64,000 nt of DNA, from the NCBI RefSeq assembly GCF_015291705.1, contig NZ_CP030050.1, positions 8,804,001 through 8,868,000 on the forward strand. Reading direction: 5' to 3'. The notes under the pieces were generated by a model. It was given only the letters and a program-made list of their open reading frames with translations. It searched no databases and was not told the origin of the DNA. A program made the position numbers and the translations under genes. Numbering within the stretch: position 1 is the first letter of the stretch; each line of letters opens with the position of its first letter. Below, piece after piece: positions 24,417 through 32,681 of the stretch. The stretch is from Bradyrhizobium arachidis (GTDB lineage Bacteria > Pseudomonadota > Alphaproteobacteria > Rhizobiales > Xanthobacteraceae).

Positions 24417-25109
24417 ATGTTTCATTCCAGATTGCATTCGTTCTCCCGCCTGATGATCTCGCTGACCCTGGCTGCCGGGCTGGTCATGCTGGCCGGCGGC
24501 GCCAAGGCCCAGGACAAGCGGCAGAACGCGCCCGGCGAATTCGATTTCTATGTGCTATCGCTGTCATGGTCGCCCTCGTTCTGCGAGGAGGCGGCGGAGC
24601 GCGGCGGCCGCTCCCAGATCCAGTGCAGCGGACGGCCCTACGCCTTCGTGGTGCACGGCCTGTGGCCGCAATATGAGAGCGGTTTCCCCGAATATTGCCA
24701 GCGGCCGGCGCCGCGGCTGAACCGCAACATCGTCTCCTCGATGCTCGATCTGATGCCGGCGCCGGGCCTGATCTTCAACGAGTGGGACAAGCACGGCACC
24801 TGCTCGGGCCTCGAAGGCCGCAGCTATTTCGAGACGATCCGCAAGGCGCGCGCCGCGATCAAGATTCCGGCCGAGTATCTCGACTTGTCGCAGGCCAAGA
24901 CCGTGGCGCCGGCGGAGGTCGAGGAGGCCTTCATCAGGGCCAATCCAGGCCTGAGCAATGCCGCCGTCTCGGTCACCTGCAACCGGACGCGGCTATCCGA
25001 AGTGCGCATCTGCCTCAGCAAGGATCTGCAATTCCGCGCCTGCGAGGAAACCGACCGCCGCGCCTGCCGCCGCGACCAGGTGACGATGCCGCCGATCAGG
25101 GGCGGTTGA
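24417..25109 (+). CDS. Secreted ribonuclease T2 family enzyme
   Basis: The 230-aa product has a signal peptide (cleavage about residue 31, GGAKAQ) and both catalytic blocks of RNase T2. CAS I is FVVHGLWPQ with His80, and CAS II is NEWDKHGTCSG with Glu122, Lys125 and His126. All catalytic residues are present, so a periplasmic or extracellular RNA-cleaving enzyme (E. coli RNase I type) is expected. Cys residues are compatible with the family disulfides. The ATG at 24417 is preferred over a TTG at 24402. Repeat A2 follows 17 bp after the stop. Confidence 0.93.
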   Translation: MFHSRLHSFSRLMISLTLAAGLVMLAGGAKAQDKRQNAPGEFDFYVLSLSWSPSFCEEAAERGGRSQIQCSGRPYAFVVHGLWPQYESGFPEYCQRPAPRLNRNIVSSMLDLMPAPGLIFNEWDKHGTCSGLEGRSYFETIRKARAAIKIPAEYLDLSQAKTVAPAEVEEAFIRANPGLSNAAVSVTCNRTRLSEVRICLSKDLQFRACEETDRRACRRDQVTMPPIRGG

Positions 25110-25126
25110 GGCACAACGCTCTCGTC

Positions 25127-25228
25127 GTCATTCCGGGATGGTGCGTTAGCACGGACCCGGAATCTCGAGATTCTCAGGTGCGCAATTGCGCACCATAGTT
25201 CGGTGCTAACGCACCACCCCGGAATGAC
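25127..25228. repeat. Intergenic palindromic repeat, family A copy 2
   Basis: A near-identical copy of the element at 1374-1473, placed in reverse orientation. The shared core includes CCCGGAATCTCGAGATTCTC and GGTGCGCAATTGCGCACCAT. The outer arms are GTCATTCCGGGATGGTGCGT and ACGCACCACCCCGGAATGAC. It lies between the RNase T2 gene and rlmJ. Confidence 0.85.
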
Positions 25229-25267
25229 GGCAGTTACTTTCATCGCGCGATGTCGTAACTCTGCGCC

Positions 25268-26128
25268 ATGAACTACCGCCACGCCTTCCACGCCGGCAAC
25301 TTCGCCGATGTCATCAAGCACATCGTGCTCGCGCGCATTCTCACCTACCTGCAGGACAAGCCGGGGGCGTTCCGCGTCATCGACACCCATGCCGGCGCCG
25401 GTCTCTACGATCTCGAAAGCGATGAGGCACGGCGCGGCGGCGAGTGGCTGACCGGCATCGCGCGGCTGATGCAGGCGCGTCTGTCGAACGAGACCGCGGC
25501 GCTGACGAAACCCTATCTCGACATCGTCCGCGCCTTCAATCCGAAGGGCGAGCTCAAGGCTTATCCGGGCTCGCCGCTGATCGCGCGCGGCCTGCTGCGG
25601 CCGCAGGACCGGCTCGTTGCCTGCGAGCTCGAGCCGAAAGCGCGCAAGGCGCTGATCGACGTGCTGCGCCGCGACGAACAGGCGCGCGTGGTCGATCTCG
25701 ACGGCTGGGTTGCGCTGCCGGCCTTCGTGCCGCCGAAGGAGCGCCGCGGCCTCGTGCTGATCGATCCGCCGTTCGAGGCCAAAGATGAGTTCGAAAAGCT
25801 CGGCGAAGCCTTCGCAGCCGCCTTCGCGAAATGGCCGACCGGTATCTATGTAATCTGGTATCCAGCCAAGAATCGGCGCGCCACCGACACGCTGGCGCAA
25901 TCGGTGGCGCGGCTCGCAGCCGCAGCAAAGCCTCCGGGAAAATGTCTGCGTCTCGAATTCAGTGTCGCGCCGCAGCTTGATGGCGCAGCGCTCACATCCA
26001 CGGGACTCCTGATTGTCAATCCCCCCTACACGCTGCAAGGCGAGCTCAAGACCATCCTGCCCGAGCTGGAAATGCCGCTCGGCCAGGGCGGCGCTGCCAG
26101 ATTCCGATTAGAGGTACCTCGATCGTAA
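25268..26128 (+). CDS. rlmJ: 23S rRNA (adenine-2030-N6)-methyltransferase RlmJ
   Basis: The 286-aa product methylates A2030 of 23S rRNA with SAM. It begins with the family signature MNYRHAFHAGNFADVIKHIV. It has the SAM-binding loop VIDTHAGAGLYDL and catalytic motif IV LIDPPFE. The length is normal for RlmJ (YhiR). It was once described as a competence protein (ComJ-like) because it helps E. coli use DNA as nutrient. It stands alone, flanked by repeat A2 and the cold-shock gene. Confidence 0.95.
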   Translation: MNYRHAFHAGNFADVIKHIVLARILTYLQDKPGAFRVIDTHAGAGLYDLESDEARRGGEWLTGIARLMQARLSNETAALTKPYLDIVRAFNPKGELKAYPGSPLIARGLLRPQDRLVACELEPKARKALIDVLRRDEQARVVDLDGWVALPAFVPPKERRGLVLIDPPFEAKDEFEKLGEAFAAAFAKWPTGIYVIWYPAKNRRATDTLAQSVARLAAAAKPPGKCLRLEFSVAPQLDGAALTSTGLLIVNPPYTLQGELKTILPELEMPLGQGGAARFRLEVPRS

Positions 26129-26146
26129 CACTCCGGCATTCTTGGG

Positions 26147-26378
26147 AAAAAGATGCAGGAGCGGTAGTCAATCTGCGACGAACCGTATTATGCTGTTTGC
26201 GTGACTGGCTTTACGTTCCGCTTCCGCGAATGGTTGCGGCGGAGTGAAGGCCTAAGAAAGATCCGACCGGACTGCACGGTCCGCTCAAGGATGGCCAGCT
26301 CCCGGGCTTCGTAAGGCCCGGTCATGTCGTGACGTGAGTCTGCGTCGCGACGGAGGAGCAATGAGGGGGAGTTTCCCG
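26147..26378 (+). other. Long leader region before the cold-shock gene
   Basis: About 230 bp with no gene. The 3' half can fold into hairpins: CGGAC/GTCCG around 26270-26285 and CCGGGC/GCCCGG around 26308-26327. Cold-shock mRNAs often carry long structured 5' leaders that respond to temperature, so this is a candidate regulatory leader, or a small RNA. Nothing here proves transcription. Confidence 0.35.
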
Positions 26379-26594
26379 ATGGCCATGACGGGAACGGTTA
26401 AGTTCTTCAACGGCGAGCGCGGCTACGGATTCATCAAGCCGGACGACGGCGGTCGCGATGTCTTCGTTCACATCACCGCTGTTGAGCGGGCGGGATTGAA
26501 GGACCTTGCCGAAGGACAGCGTATTACTTTCGAAGTCGAACCGGACAAGAAGGGGAAGGGACCGAAGGCGGTTAACTTGGTCATCCTCTCCTAG
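26379..26594 (+). CDS. Cold-shock domain protein
   Basis: The 71-aa product is a single cold-shock domain (OB fold) that binds single-stranded RNA and DNA. RNP-1 is KFFNGERGYGFIKPD and RNP-2 is DVFVHITAV. The KAVNLVIL end is typical of the CspA class. Start choice is ATG 26379 (MAMTGTV) or 26385 (MTGTV); an upstream ATG at 26361 adds a non-conserved stretch. The preceding 230-bp leader may regulate it. Whether it is cold-induced cannot be told from the sequence. Confidence 0.93.
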   Translation: MAMTGTVKFFNGERGYGFIKPDDGGRDVFVHITAVERAGLKDLAEGQRITFEVEPDKKGKGPKAVNLVILS

Positions 26595-26605
26595 CGCGCC
26601 TGACT

Positions 26606-26634
26606 AAAAAAAATCCCGGCCGCGCGCGGCCGGG
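26606..26634 (-). terminator. Intrinsic terminator of the outer-membrane protein gene
   Basis: CCCGGCCGCGCGCGGCCGGG (26615-26634) is a perfect GC-rich hairpin. On the minus strand it is followed by ATTTTTTTT (26606-26614), the classical form. It lies 32 bp past the stop of the beta-barrel gene and also separates it from the convergent cold-shock gene. Confidence 0.9.
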
Positions 26635-26665
26635 AGGTGGTGTCCGGTATTTTCTTCTTCAGCTA

Positions 26666-27289
26666 TCAGAAGTGATAGTTCACGCCTGCGCGCACAACGC
26701 TGGCGCTATAGCCGTTGGACACGCCTGTAATTGCGAACTGGCTCGTCGACAGATTGATGTAGAGATATTCGAGCTTCGCGCTCCAGTTCGGCGCGAGGCC
26801 GACTTCGGCGCCTGCGCCGATGGTCCAGCCGGCGCTGGTGTGCGACTCGGTCCAGCCGAAGGTCTGCGCGCGCAGCTCGCCGAAGGCGAGGCCGGCGGTG
26901 CCGTAGAACAGCACGTTGCTGAACGCATAGCCGCCGCGCCCGCGCAGCGTGCCGAACCACGGATTGGAGAACTTCCACGGCGCGAACGTGTCGTCGGCGC
27001 CGGCTGCCTGGATGTCGCCCTCGACGCCGAACACCCACGGGCCGTTCTGGAAATTGTAGCCGGCCTGCACGCCGCCGACGAAGCCGGACGGCTTTGCCGG
27101 ATTGTTGTCGACCGAGCCCCACTCATAGCCGATGTTGCCGCCGAGATAGGGACCGGCCCAGCTATACGCGTTGAGGGGCTGATTGACGGTGTAAGGCGCA
27201 CCCTGCCCGTAATTGAGATCGGCGGCCTCCGCCGAAGCTGTCCAGCCGGCTGCAACCAACGCGGCTGCGCCCACAACGAACCACTTCAT
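26666..27289 (-). CDS. Outer-membrane beta-barrel protein (Omp25/Omp31-like)
   Basis: The 207-aa product has a signal peptide (KWFVVGAAALVAAGWTASAEA), then SWAGPYLGGNIGYEWG, the start of a typical alphaproteobacterial Omp25/Omp31-type eight-stranded barrel. Alternating aromatic strands continue (FVGGVQAGYNFQ, WVFGVEGDIQAAG, LEYLYINL), and it ends in Phe (VNYHF) as barrel proteins do for BAM assembly. The likely role is structural or as a small pore. The ATG at 27289 follows a GGAGAG site. It is terminated by the hairpin at 26606-26634. Confidence 0.92.
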   Translation of the reverse strand: MKWFVVGAAALVAAGWTASAEAADLNYGQGAPYTVNQPLNAYSWAGPYLGGNIGYEWGSVDNNPAKPSGFVGGVQAGYNFQNGPWVFGVEGDIQAAGADDTFAPWKFSNPWFGTLRGRGGYAFSNVLFYGTAGLAFGELRAQTFGWTESHTSAGWTIGAGAEVGLAPNWSAKLEYLYINLSTSQFAITGVSNGYSASVVRAGVNYHF

Positions 27290-27536
27290 CGGTACTCTCC
27301 AACACAACTGCCGTCCCCCGCGATGCCCGCGCCGCCGCGCGAGACCACCGCATGGTTACGGAACCACGACTTTTTCGCGTAAGATTTATCGAGAGTTTTA
27401 AGTAAAAGGCCTGTTAAGCCGGGTTACCGCGCTGTTAACAGGCTTAAGCAAGCGTTACCGGGAACTGCGCCGCCAGCCTGTGCGTGCGGCATGGCCGGAA
27501 CTTCAAATCGGCACCCCCAGCGCCTAAATTCGCTCC

Positions 27537-29591
27537 ATGGTTCACGATTCCCCCGACAGTCCGGACGAGCGCGCGCGCAAACCGGCCCGCCTTGCCGACG
27601 CCCCGCCGGAGAGCCTGACGCCGCCGGACCTCGATCCCGCCACCACCGGCGGCGAGGACGAGGACGACGCGCTGCTGCCTGACATCCTCGAAGAGAGCGG
27701 CGCGGTCGGCGAAGGCCCGCTGGCGACCGGCCATGAGGCGATCGAGCGCGCGGTCCGGCTCGCCCCGACCTCGCCCGGCGTCTACCGCATGCTCAATGCC
27801 AATGCCGACGTGCTCTATGTCGGCAAGGCCAAGAACGTCAAAAAGCGCCTGTCGAACTATGCGCGCCAGAGCGCGCCGCAGCCGGCGCGCATCCTGCGCA
27901 TGATCGCGGCCACGGTGACCGTGGAGATCGTCTCGACCAACACCGAGACCGAGGCGCTGCTGCTGGAAGCCAATCTCATCAAGCAGCTGCGGCCGCGCTT
28001 CAACGTGCAGCTGCGCGACGACAAATCGTTTCCCTATATCCTGATCACCGGCGACCATTGGGCGCCGCAGATCCTCAAGCATCGCGGCGCGCAGACCCGG
28101 CCCGGGCGCTATTTCGGCCCGTTCGCCTCCGCCGGCGCCGTCAACCGCACCATCACCGCGCTTCAGCGCGCGTTCCTGATCCGCTCCTGCACGGACTCCT
28201 TCTTCGAGAGCCGCACAAGGCCCTGCCTGCTGTACCAGATCCGCCGCTGCGCCGGTCCCTGCACCCGCGAGATCGACTTCGGCGGCTATACGACGCTGGT
28301 GCGCGAAGCGACCGACTTCCTCTCCGGCAAGAGCCATGCGGTGAAGCAGGAGCTTGCCGGCGAGATGGAGAAGGCCTCCGGCGAGCTCGAATTCGAGCGC
28401 GCCGCGCTCTACCGCGACCGCCTCGCTGCGCTGTCGGCGATCCAGTCGCAGCAGGGCATCAATCCGCGCACCGTGGAGGAAGCCGACGTGTTCGCCATCC
28501 ACCAGGAGGGCGGCTTCTCCTGCGTCGAGGTGTTCTTCTTCCGCACCGGCCAGAACTGGGGCAACCGCGCCTATTTCCCGCGCGCGGAGAAGACCTTCAC
28601 GCCCGAGGAAGTGCTGGGCTCCTTCCTCGCCCAGTTCTACGACGACAAGCCGCCGCCGAAGAACATCCTGCTCTCGCACGAAATCGAGGAGAGCGAGCTG
28701 CTCGCCAACGCGCTGTCGATCAAGGCCGGCCACAAGATCGAGGTCACCGCGCCCAAGCGCGGCGAGAAGAAGGAGCTGGTCGCCCACGCGCTGACCAATG
28801 CGCGCGAGGCGCTCGGCCGCAAGCTCGCGGACACCGCGACGCAAAGCCGCCTGCTCGACGCGATGGCGACCGCGCTGAGCCTGCCGCATGCGCCCAAGCG
28901 CATCGAGGTCTACGACAACAGCCACATCCAGGGCACCAACGCGGTCGGTGCCATGATCGTCGCGGGTCCCGACGGCTTCGTGAAGAACCAGTACCGCAAG
29001 TTCAACATCAAGTCGGAAGGGCTCACGCCGGGCGACGACTACGCCATGATGCGCGAGGTGCTGGAGCGCCGCTTCAAGCGCCTGATCAATCCGCCCGAGG
29101 ACGCCGCCGGCAAGGCGAAAGACGACGACTTCCCGCAATGGCCCGATCTCGTCATCATCGACGGCGGCCGCGGCCAGCTCAACGCCGTCCGGGAGATCTT
29201 TGCCAATCTCGGCCTGACCCAGGTGTCGCTGATGTCGGTCGCCAAGGGGCCGGACCGGGATGCCGGCCGCGAGACCCTGTTCATGCCGGAGCGCGAGGCG
29301 ATCAAGCTGGAGCCGCGCGATCCCGTGCTCTATTTCATCCAGCGGCTGCGGGACGAGGCCCACCGCTTCGTCATCGGCTCACACCGCAAGCTGCGCAAGA
29401 AGGACATCCGCGAGGCCGGTTTGCAGGAGATTCCGGGCATCGGCCCGTCGCGCAAACGCGCCTTGCTGCACCATTTCGGAACCCTGAAGGAGATCGAACG
29501 GGCCTCGATCGCCGATCTCGGCAAGGTTCCGGGGGTCAGCGCCGAGAGCGCCCGCCGGATTTTCGAGTATTTCCATCCCCAGCCGGGATGA
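27537..29591 (+). CDS. uvrC: UvrABC excinuclease subunit C
   Basis: The 684-aa product makes both incisions in nucleotide excision repair with UvrB. Order of domains: an acidic, Pro-rich N-terminal extension of about 70 residues, a GIY-YIG nuclease ([22 protein letters not shown]), a Cys-containing central part ([15 protein letters not shown]), and a UVR motif. The RNase H-like second nuclease follows ([19 protein letters not shown], and [11 protein letters not shown]), and C-terminal helix-hairpin-helix motifs come last ([13 protein letters not shown]). The extension is common in rhizobial UvrC. pgsA follows 93 bp later. Confidence 0.97.
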   Translation: MVHDSPDSPDERARKPARLADAPPESLTPPDLDPATTGGEDEDDALLPDILEESGAVGEGPLATGHEAIERAVRLAPTSPGVYRMLNANADVLYVGKAKNVKKRLSNYARQSAPQPARILRMIAATVTVEIVSTNTETEALLLEANLIKQLRPRFNVQLRDDKSFPYILITGDHWAPQILKHRGAQTRPGRYFGPFASAGAVNRTITALQRAFLIRSCTDSFFESRTRPCLLYQIRRCAGPCTREIDFGGYTTLVREATDFLSGKSHAVKQELAGEMEKASGELEFERAALYRDRLAALSAIQSQQGINPRTVEEADVFAIHQEGGFSCVEVFFFRTGQNWGNRAYFPRAEKTFTPEEVLGSFLAQFYDDKPPPKNILLSHEIEESELLANALSIKAGHKIEVTAPKRGEKKELVAHALTNAREALGRKLADTATQSRLLDAMATALSLPHAPKRIEVYDNSHIQGTNAVGAMIVAGPDGFVKNQYRKFNIKSEGLTPGDDYAMMREVLERRFKRLINPPEDAAGKAKDDDFPQWPDLVIIDGGRGQLNAVREIFANLGLTQVSLMSVAKGPDRDAGRETLFMPEREAIKLEPRDPVLYFIQRLRDEAHRFVIGSHRKLRKKDIREAGLQEIPGIGPSRKRALLHHFGTLKEIERASIADLGKVPGVSAESARRIFEYFHPQPG

Positions 29592-29684
29592 ACTAAAGGG
29601 GACAGGGTCATATGGTCGTCGCATCCCGTACCCCATGTGGGAGGAGCAGTTGACCTCAGGGCATCAGCGGTATTGGTAGGACGG

Positions 29685-30302
29685 ATGAACATCGCCACGA
29701 CACGAGGGACGACCAGCCGCGCGATGTCCCTCCCGAACATCCTGACCTATGGCCGGATCGCCGCGATCCCGGTCGTGGTCGGATGCATCTATGCGCAGTC
29801 GATCATGGACTATCCGCTGTGGCTGCGCTGGGTCGCGGTCGCCATCTTCATCGGCGCCGCGGTGACGGACTATCTCGACGGCTATTACGCGCGGATCTGG
29901 AATCAGCAATCGGCGTTCGGCCGGATGCTCGACCCGATCGCCGACAAGCTGCTGGTCGCCTCCTGCCTGCTGATGCTGGCCGCCGACGGCATCATCCATG
30001 GCTGGTCGCTGTGGGCCGCCATCGTGATCCTGTGCCGCGAGATCCTGGTCTCGGGCCTGCGCGAATATCTCGCCGCGCTCCGCGTCAGCGTGCCCGTGAC
30101 CAAGCTCGCCAAATGGAAGACCACGGTTCAGCTCGTCGCCATCGGCTTCCTGCTCGCAGGTCCCGCCGGCGATGAGGTCGTCCCCGTGGTCTCGCTGATC
30201 GGCCTCGTCCTGCTCTGGGCCTCGGCGCTGCTGACCATGTATACCGGCTACGACTATTTCCGCGCCGGCATCCACCACCTCATCAAGGAGGATGAGGGAT
30301 GA
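29685..30302 (+). CDS. pgsA: CDP-diacylglycerol-glycerol-3-phosphate 3-phosphatidyltransferase
   Basis: The 205-aa product is an inner-membrane enzyme that makes phosphatidylglycerol-phosphate. The CDP-alcohol phosphotransferase motif is complete: DYLDGYYAR, then GRMLDPIADK with the catalytic Asp residues. Several membrane helices follow. The ATG at 29685 has a TAGGACGG site; ATG 29724 (MSLPNILTYGR) is an alternative. It overlaps moaD by 4 bp (ATGA). The uvrC-pgsA-moaD-moaE order is common in alphaproteobacteria. Confidence 0.93.
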   Translation: MNIATTRGTTSRAMSLPNILTYGRIAAIPVVVGCIYAQSIMDYPLWLRWVAVAIFIGAAVTDYLDGYYARIWNQQSAFGRMLDPIADKLLVASCLLMLAADGIIHGWSLWAAIVILCREILVSGLREYLAALRVSVPVTKLAKWKTTVQLVAIGFLLAGPAGDEVVPVVSLIGLVLLWASALLTMYTGYDYFRAGIHHLIKEDEG

Positions 30303-30550
30303 AGGTGAAATACTTCGCCTGGGTGCGCGAGCGCATCGGCAAGGCCGAGGAGACTATCGAGCCGCCCGCGACCGTGCACACCGTCGAGGAGCTGATCGCC
30401 TGGCTGTCCGGCCAAAGCGAGGCTTACGCCTACGCCTTCGAGAAGCCAAAGGTGATCCGCGCCGCGATCGACCACGCCCACGTCAAGTCGGATGCCCCAA
30501 TCGCAGGCGCCCGCGAGATCGCGTTCTTCCCGCCGATGACCGGCGGCTAG
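30299..30550 (+). CDS. moaD: Molybdopterin synthase small subunit MoaD
   Basis: The 83-aa product is a ubiquitin-like sulfur carrier ending in the required Gly-Gly (PPMTGG). Its C-terminus is thiocarboxylated and feeds sulfur to MoaE to make molybdopterin from cPMP. The start YFAWVRERIGKAEE matches the MoaD fold. It overlaps pgsA by 4 bp and lies 4 bp before moaE. Molybdopterin made here is needed by the CO dehydrogenase encoded at 3.4-10.6 kb. Confidence 0.95.
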   Translation: MKVKYFAWVRERIGKAEETIEPPATVHTVEELIAWLSGQSEAYAYAFEKPKVIRAAIDHAHVKSDAPIAGAREIAFFPPMTGG

Positions 30551-30554
30551 GCTC

Positions 30555-31022
30555 ATGACCTGCCCCGTCACCATCCGCATCCAGGAAGACGATTTCGACA
30601 TCGCGCGCGAGATCGCGGTCCTGACCAAGAGCCGCACCGACATCGGCGCAGTCGTGAGCTTCTCCGGCATCTGCCGCGCCGATGAGGACAGTTCGAAGAT
30701 CTCGGCGCTCACACTCGAGCATTATCCCGGCATGGCGGAGGAAGAGATCCAGCGCCACGTCGACGAGGCCATCTCGCGCTGGCCGCTCAACGGCGTCACG
30801 GTCATCCACCGCGTCGGGCGGTTCATGCCCGGCCAGAACATCGTGCTGGTGCTCACTGCCTCGCAACACCGCCGGGCGGCGTTCGAGGCGGCCGAGTTCC
30901 TGATGGATTACCTGAAGACCAGCGCCCCGTTCTGGAAGAAGGAAGAGAGCGCCACCGGGACCGGCTGGGTCGAGGCCCACGCCCGTGACGACGAGGCCGC
31001 CGCACGCTGGACGAAATCCTGA
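30555..31022 (+). CDS. moaE: Molybdopterin synthase catalytic subunit MoaE
   Basis: The 155-aa product joins with MoaD in the heterotetrameric molybdopterin synthase. Signature segments are VSFSGICRADED, LTLEHYPGMAEEEI, IHRVGRFMPGQNIVLV and DYLKTSAPFWKKE, which includes the catalytic Lys. The ATG at 30555 lies 4 bp after moaD and the stop overlaps the prmB start by one base (TGATG), so all three are translationally coupled. Confidence 0.95.
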   Translation: MTCPVTIRIQEDDFDIAREIAVLTKSRTDIGAVVSFSGICRADEDSSKISALTLEHYPGMAEEEIQRHVDEAISRWPLNGVTVIHRVGRFMPGQNIVLVLTASQHRRAAFEAAEFLMDYLKTSAPFWKKEESATGTGWVEAHARDDEAAARWTKS

Positions 31023-32002
31023 TGGCAAGAGCATCGAAAAGAACAACGCGCGGCCGCGCCGCATCGAAACTTGCGAAAGCGGCACCCAAGCTCGCGAAGG
31101 TCGGTCGCGGCGAGCTGCTCACGCTGATCGATTTCGTCCGCTATGCGGTGAGCCGTTTCACCGAGGCCAAGCTCGCCTTCGCGCACGGCACGACCGATCC
31201 GGTCGCCGAGGCCGTGTTCCTGGTCTGCGAAGTCCTGCATCTGCATCCCGACCAGTTCGAGATCTTTGGCCATGCCTGCGTCACGGCGGCGGAAGGCAAG
31301 ACCCTGCTCGATCTCATCCATCAGCGCATCACCACGCGGAAGCCGACGGCCTATCTCGTCAACAAGATCTACATGCGTGGCCTGCCGTTCTATGTCGACG
31401 AGCGCGTCATCGTTCCGCGCTCCTTCATCGGCGAGCTGCTGGATTCGCATTTCGGCGGCGACGGCGAGCCCGGCTCGCTGATCGACGACCCCACGGGGGT
31501 CGAGCGCGTGCTCGATCTCTGCACCGGCTCGGGCTGCCTTGCGATTCTCGCCGCGCATCATTTCCCGAACGCCACGGTCGATGCCGTCGACGTCTCCAAG
31601 GGCGCGCTCGAGGTCGCCGCGCGCAATGTCAGCGAGCACGGGCTCGATGACCGCATCACGCTCCACCGCGGCGATCTGTTCGCCCCGCTCGGCGATGCCA
31701 GATATGACCTCATCATCACCAATCCGCCCTACGTCGATGCCGAAGGCATGGCGGCGCTGCCGCCCGAATGCCGGGCTGAGCCGAAGCTGGCCTTCGATGG
31801 CGGCGCCGACGGTCTCGACGTGGTCCGCCGGATCCTGCAAGACGCGCCCGATCACCTCACGGCGAATGGCGGCTTGATCTGCGAGATCGGCCGCGGCCGC
31901 GAGCTGGTTGACGAAGCCTTCCCGGAACTGCCGCTGTTGTGGCTGGACACGGAAGACTCCGAAGGCGAGGTATTCTGGATTTCGGCCGCCGACCTCGGCT
32001 GA
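31022..32002 (+). CDS. prmB: Ribosomal protein L3 N5-glutamine methyltransferase (PrmB)
   Basis: The 326-aa product belongs to the HemK/PrmC family. It has the SAM-binding loop VLDLCTGSGCLAIL and the glutamine-binding NPPY motif (LIITNPPYVDAEGM). The N-terminal helical domain (YAVSRFTEAKLAFAHGTTDP) is that of PrmB, which modifies ribosomal protein L3, rather than that of PrmC. A Lys/Arg-rich stretch of about 25 residues precedes the fold. It is the last gene of the pgsA-moaD-moaE-prmB string. Confidence 0.9.
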   Translation: MARASKRTTRGRAASKLAKAAPKLAKVGRGELLTLIDFVRYAVSRFTEAKLAFAHGTTDPVAEAVFLVCEVLHLHPDQFEIFGHACVTAAEGKTLLDLIHQRITTRKPTAYLVNKIYMRGLPFYVDERVIVPRSFIGELLDSHFGGDGEPGSLIDDPTGVERVLDLCTGSGCLAILAAHHFPNATVDAVDVSKGALEVAARNVSEHGLDDRITLHRGDLFAPLGDARYDLIITNPPYVDAEGMAALPPECRAEPKLAFDGGADGLDVVRRILQDAPDHLTANGGLICEIGRGRELVDEAFPELPLLWLDTEDSEGEVFWISAADLG

Positions 32003-32092
32003 TCCGTCGCGGCGATCACGGTCCAACGGAACAAGTCAAATTCGGCCACGTTCATCCCCCGATGCATTGTCTCGCTCTCGGAGGGTGTCCGC

Positions 32093-32680
32093 ATGCTCGC
32101 GCCATCGGGCGAATTGTTACGCGCCGGCGTGGCGCTCAAGCTCAATCACGTCAAACGCGCCGCTCAATCCTATCTGCGTGACCAGACCAGCCACGCAACC
32201 GGCAAGGTGACATCCTACGCCGTGGCCGGCGGGCTGTTCGCGGTCGCGGGCCTGTTCGTTGTCGCGGCATTTTTCGTCGGGCTGGTCGCCTTGTACCGCT
32301 GGATCGCGATCACCTACGGGCAATTCTGGGGCTTTGGCGCCGTCGCCGCCGTGCTGCTGGTGCTGGCCGCGGTCTGTGCCGGGATCGCGACGGCGCAGAT
32401 GAAGCGCAAGGCCAAGCCGATCGTGCCGCTTGCGAGCCGCCTGCGCGTGGCGATCGCGACGCCGCGGATCCCGCGCGGAACGGTCAAGCAGGCCGTGAAG
32501 GAGGTGGCGACGACGATTCCCCTCGCGCCGCTCGCACCCGGCGAACGCGGTCATGGCAACAGGAGCCGGCCGGTTCGCACCAACCGGCCCGTGCAGCTCG
32601 GCCTGATGCTCGCGGCGGTGGGGTTGCTGGGCGTCACGGCCGCGCGCCGGCGGCGCCACGGGCAAAGGATGGAGACGTGA
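32093..32680 (+). CDS. Phage-holin-superfamily-like small membrane protein
   Basis: The 195-aa product has a soluble helical N-terminus (about 45 residues), two central membrane helices (AVAGGLFAVAGLFVVAAFFVG and FGAVAAVLLVLAAVCAGI), a basic loop and a possible C-terminal membrane helix. This is the layout of the holin superfamily III / Actinobacterial Holin-X-like proteins found on many non-phage chromosomes. No phage genes are nearby, so lysis is not implied. A GGAGGG site precedes the ATG. It lies one base before the YihY gene and is likely co-transcribed. Confidence 0.7.
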   Translation: MLAPSGELLRAGVALKLNHVKRAAQSYLRDQTSHATGKVTSYAVAGGLFAVAGLFVVAAFFVGLVALYRWIAITYGQFWGFGAVAAVLLVLAAVCAGIATAQMKRKAKPIVPLASRLRVAIATPRIPRGTVKQAVKEVATTIPLAPLAPGERGHGNRSRPVRTNRPVQLGLMLAAVGLLGVTAARRRRHGQRMET

Positions 32681-32681
32681 C

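Noticed and set aside
27444..29363. 639-codon open frame opposite uvrC
   Set aside because: It is an antisense shadow of uvrC with no ribosome-binding site or known domain.
32093..32680. Holin-like gene as a prophage remnant
   Set aside because: No phage structural, lysis or integration genes are nearby, and the same small membrane family is common on chromosomes.
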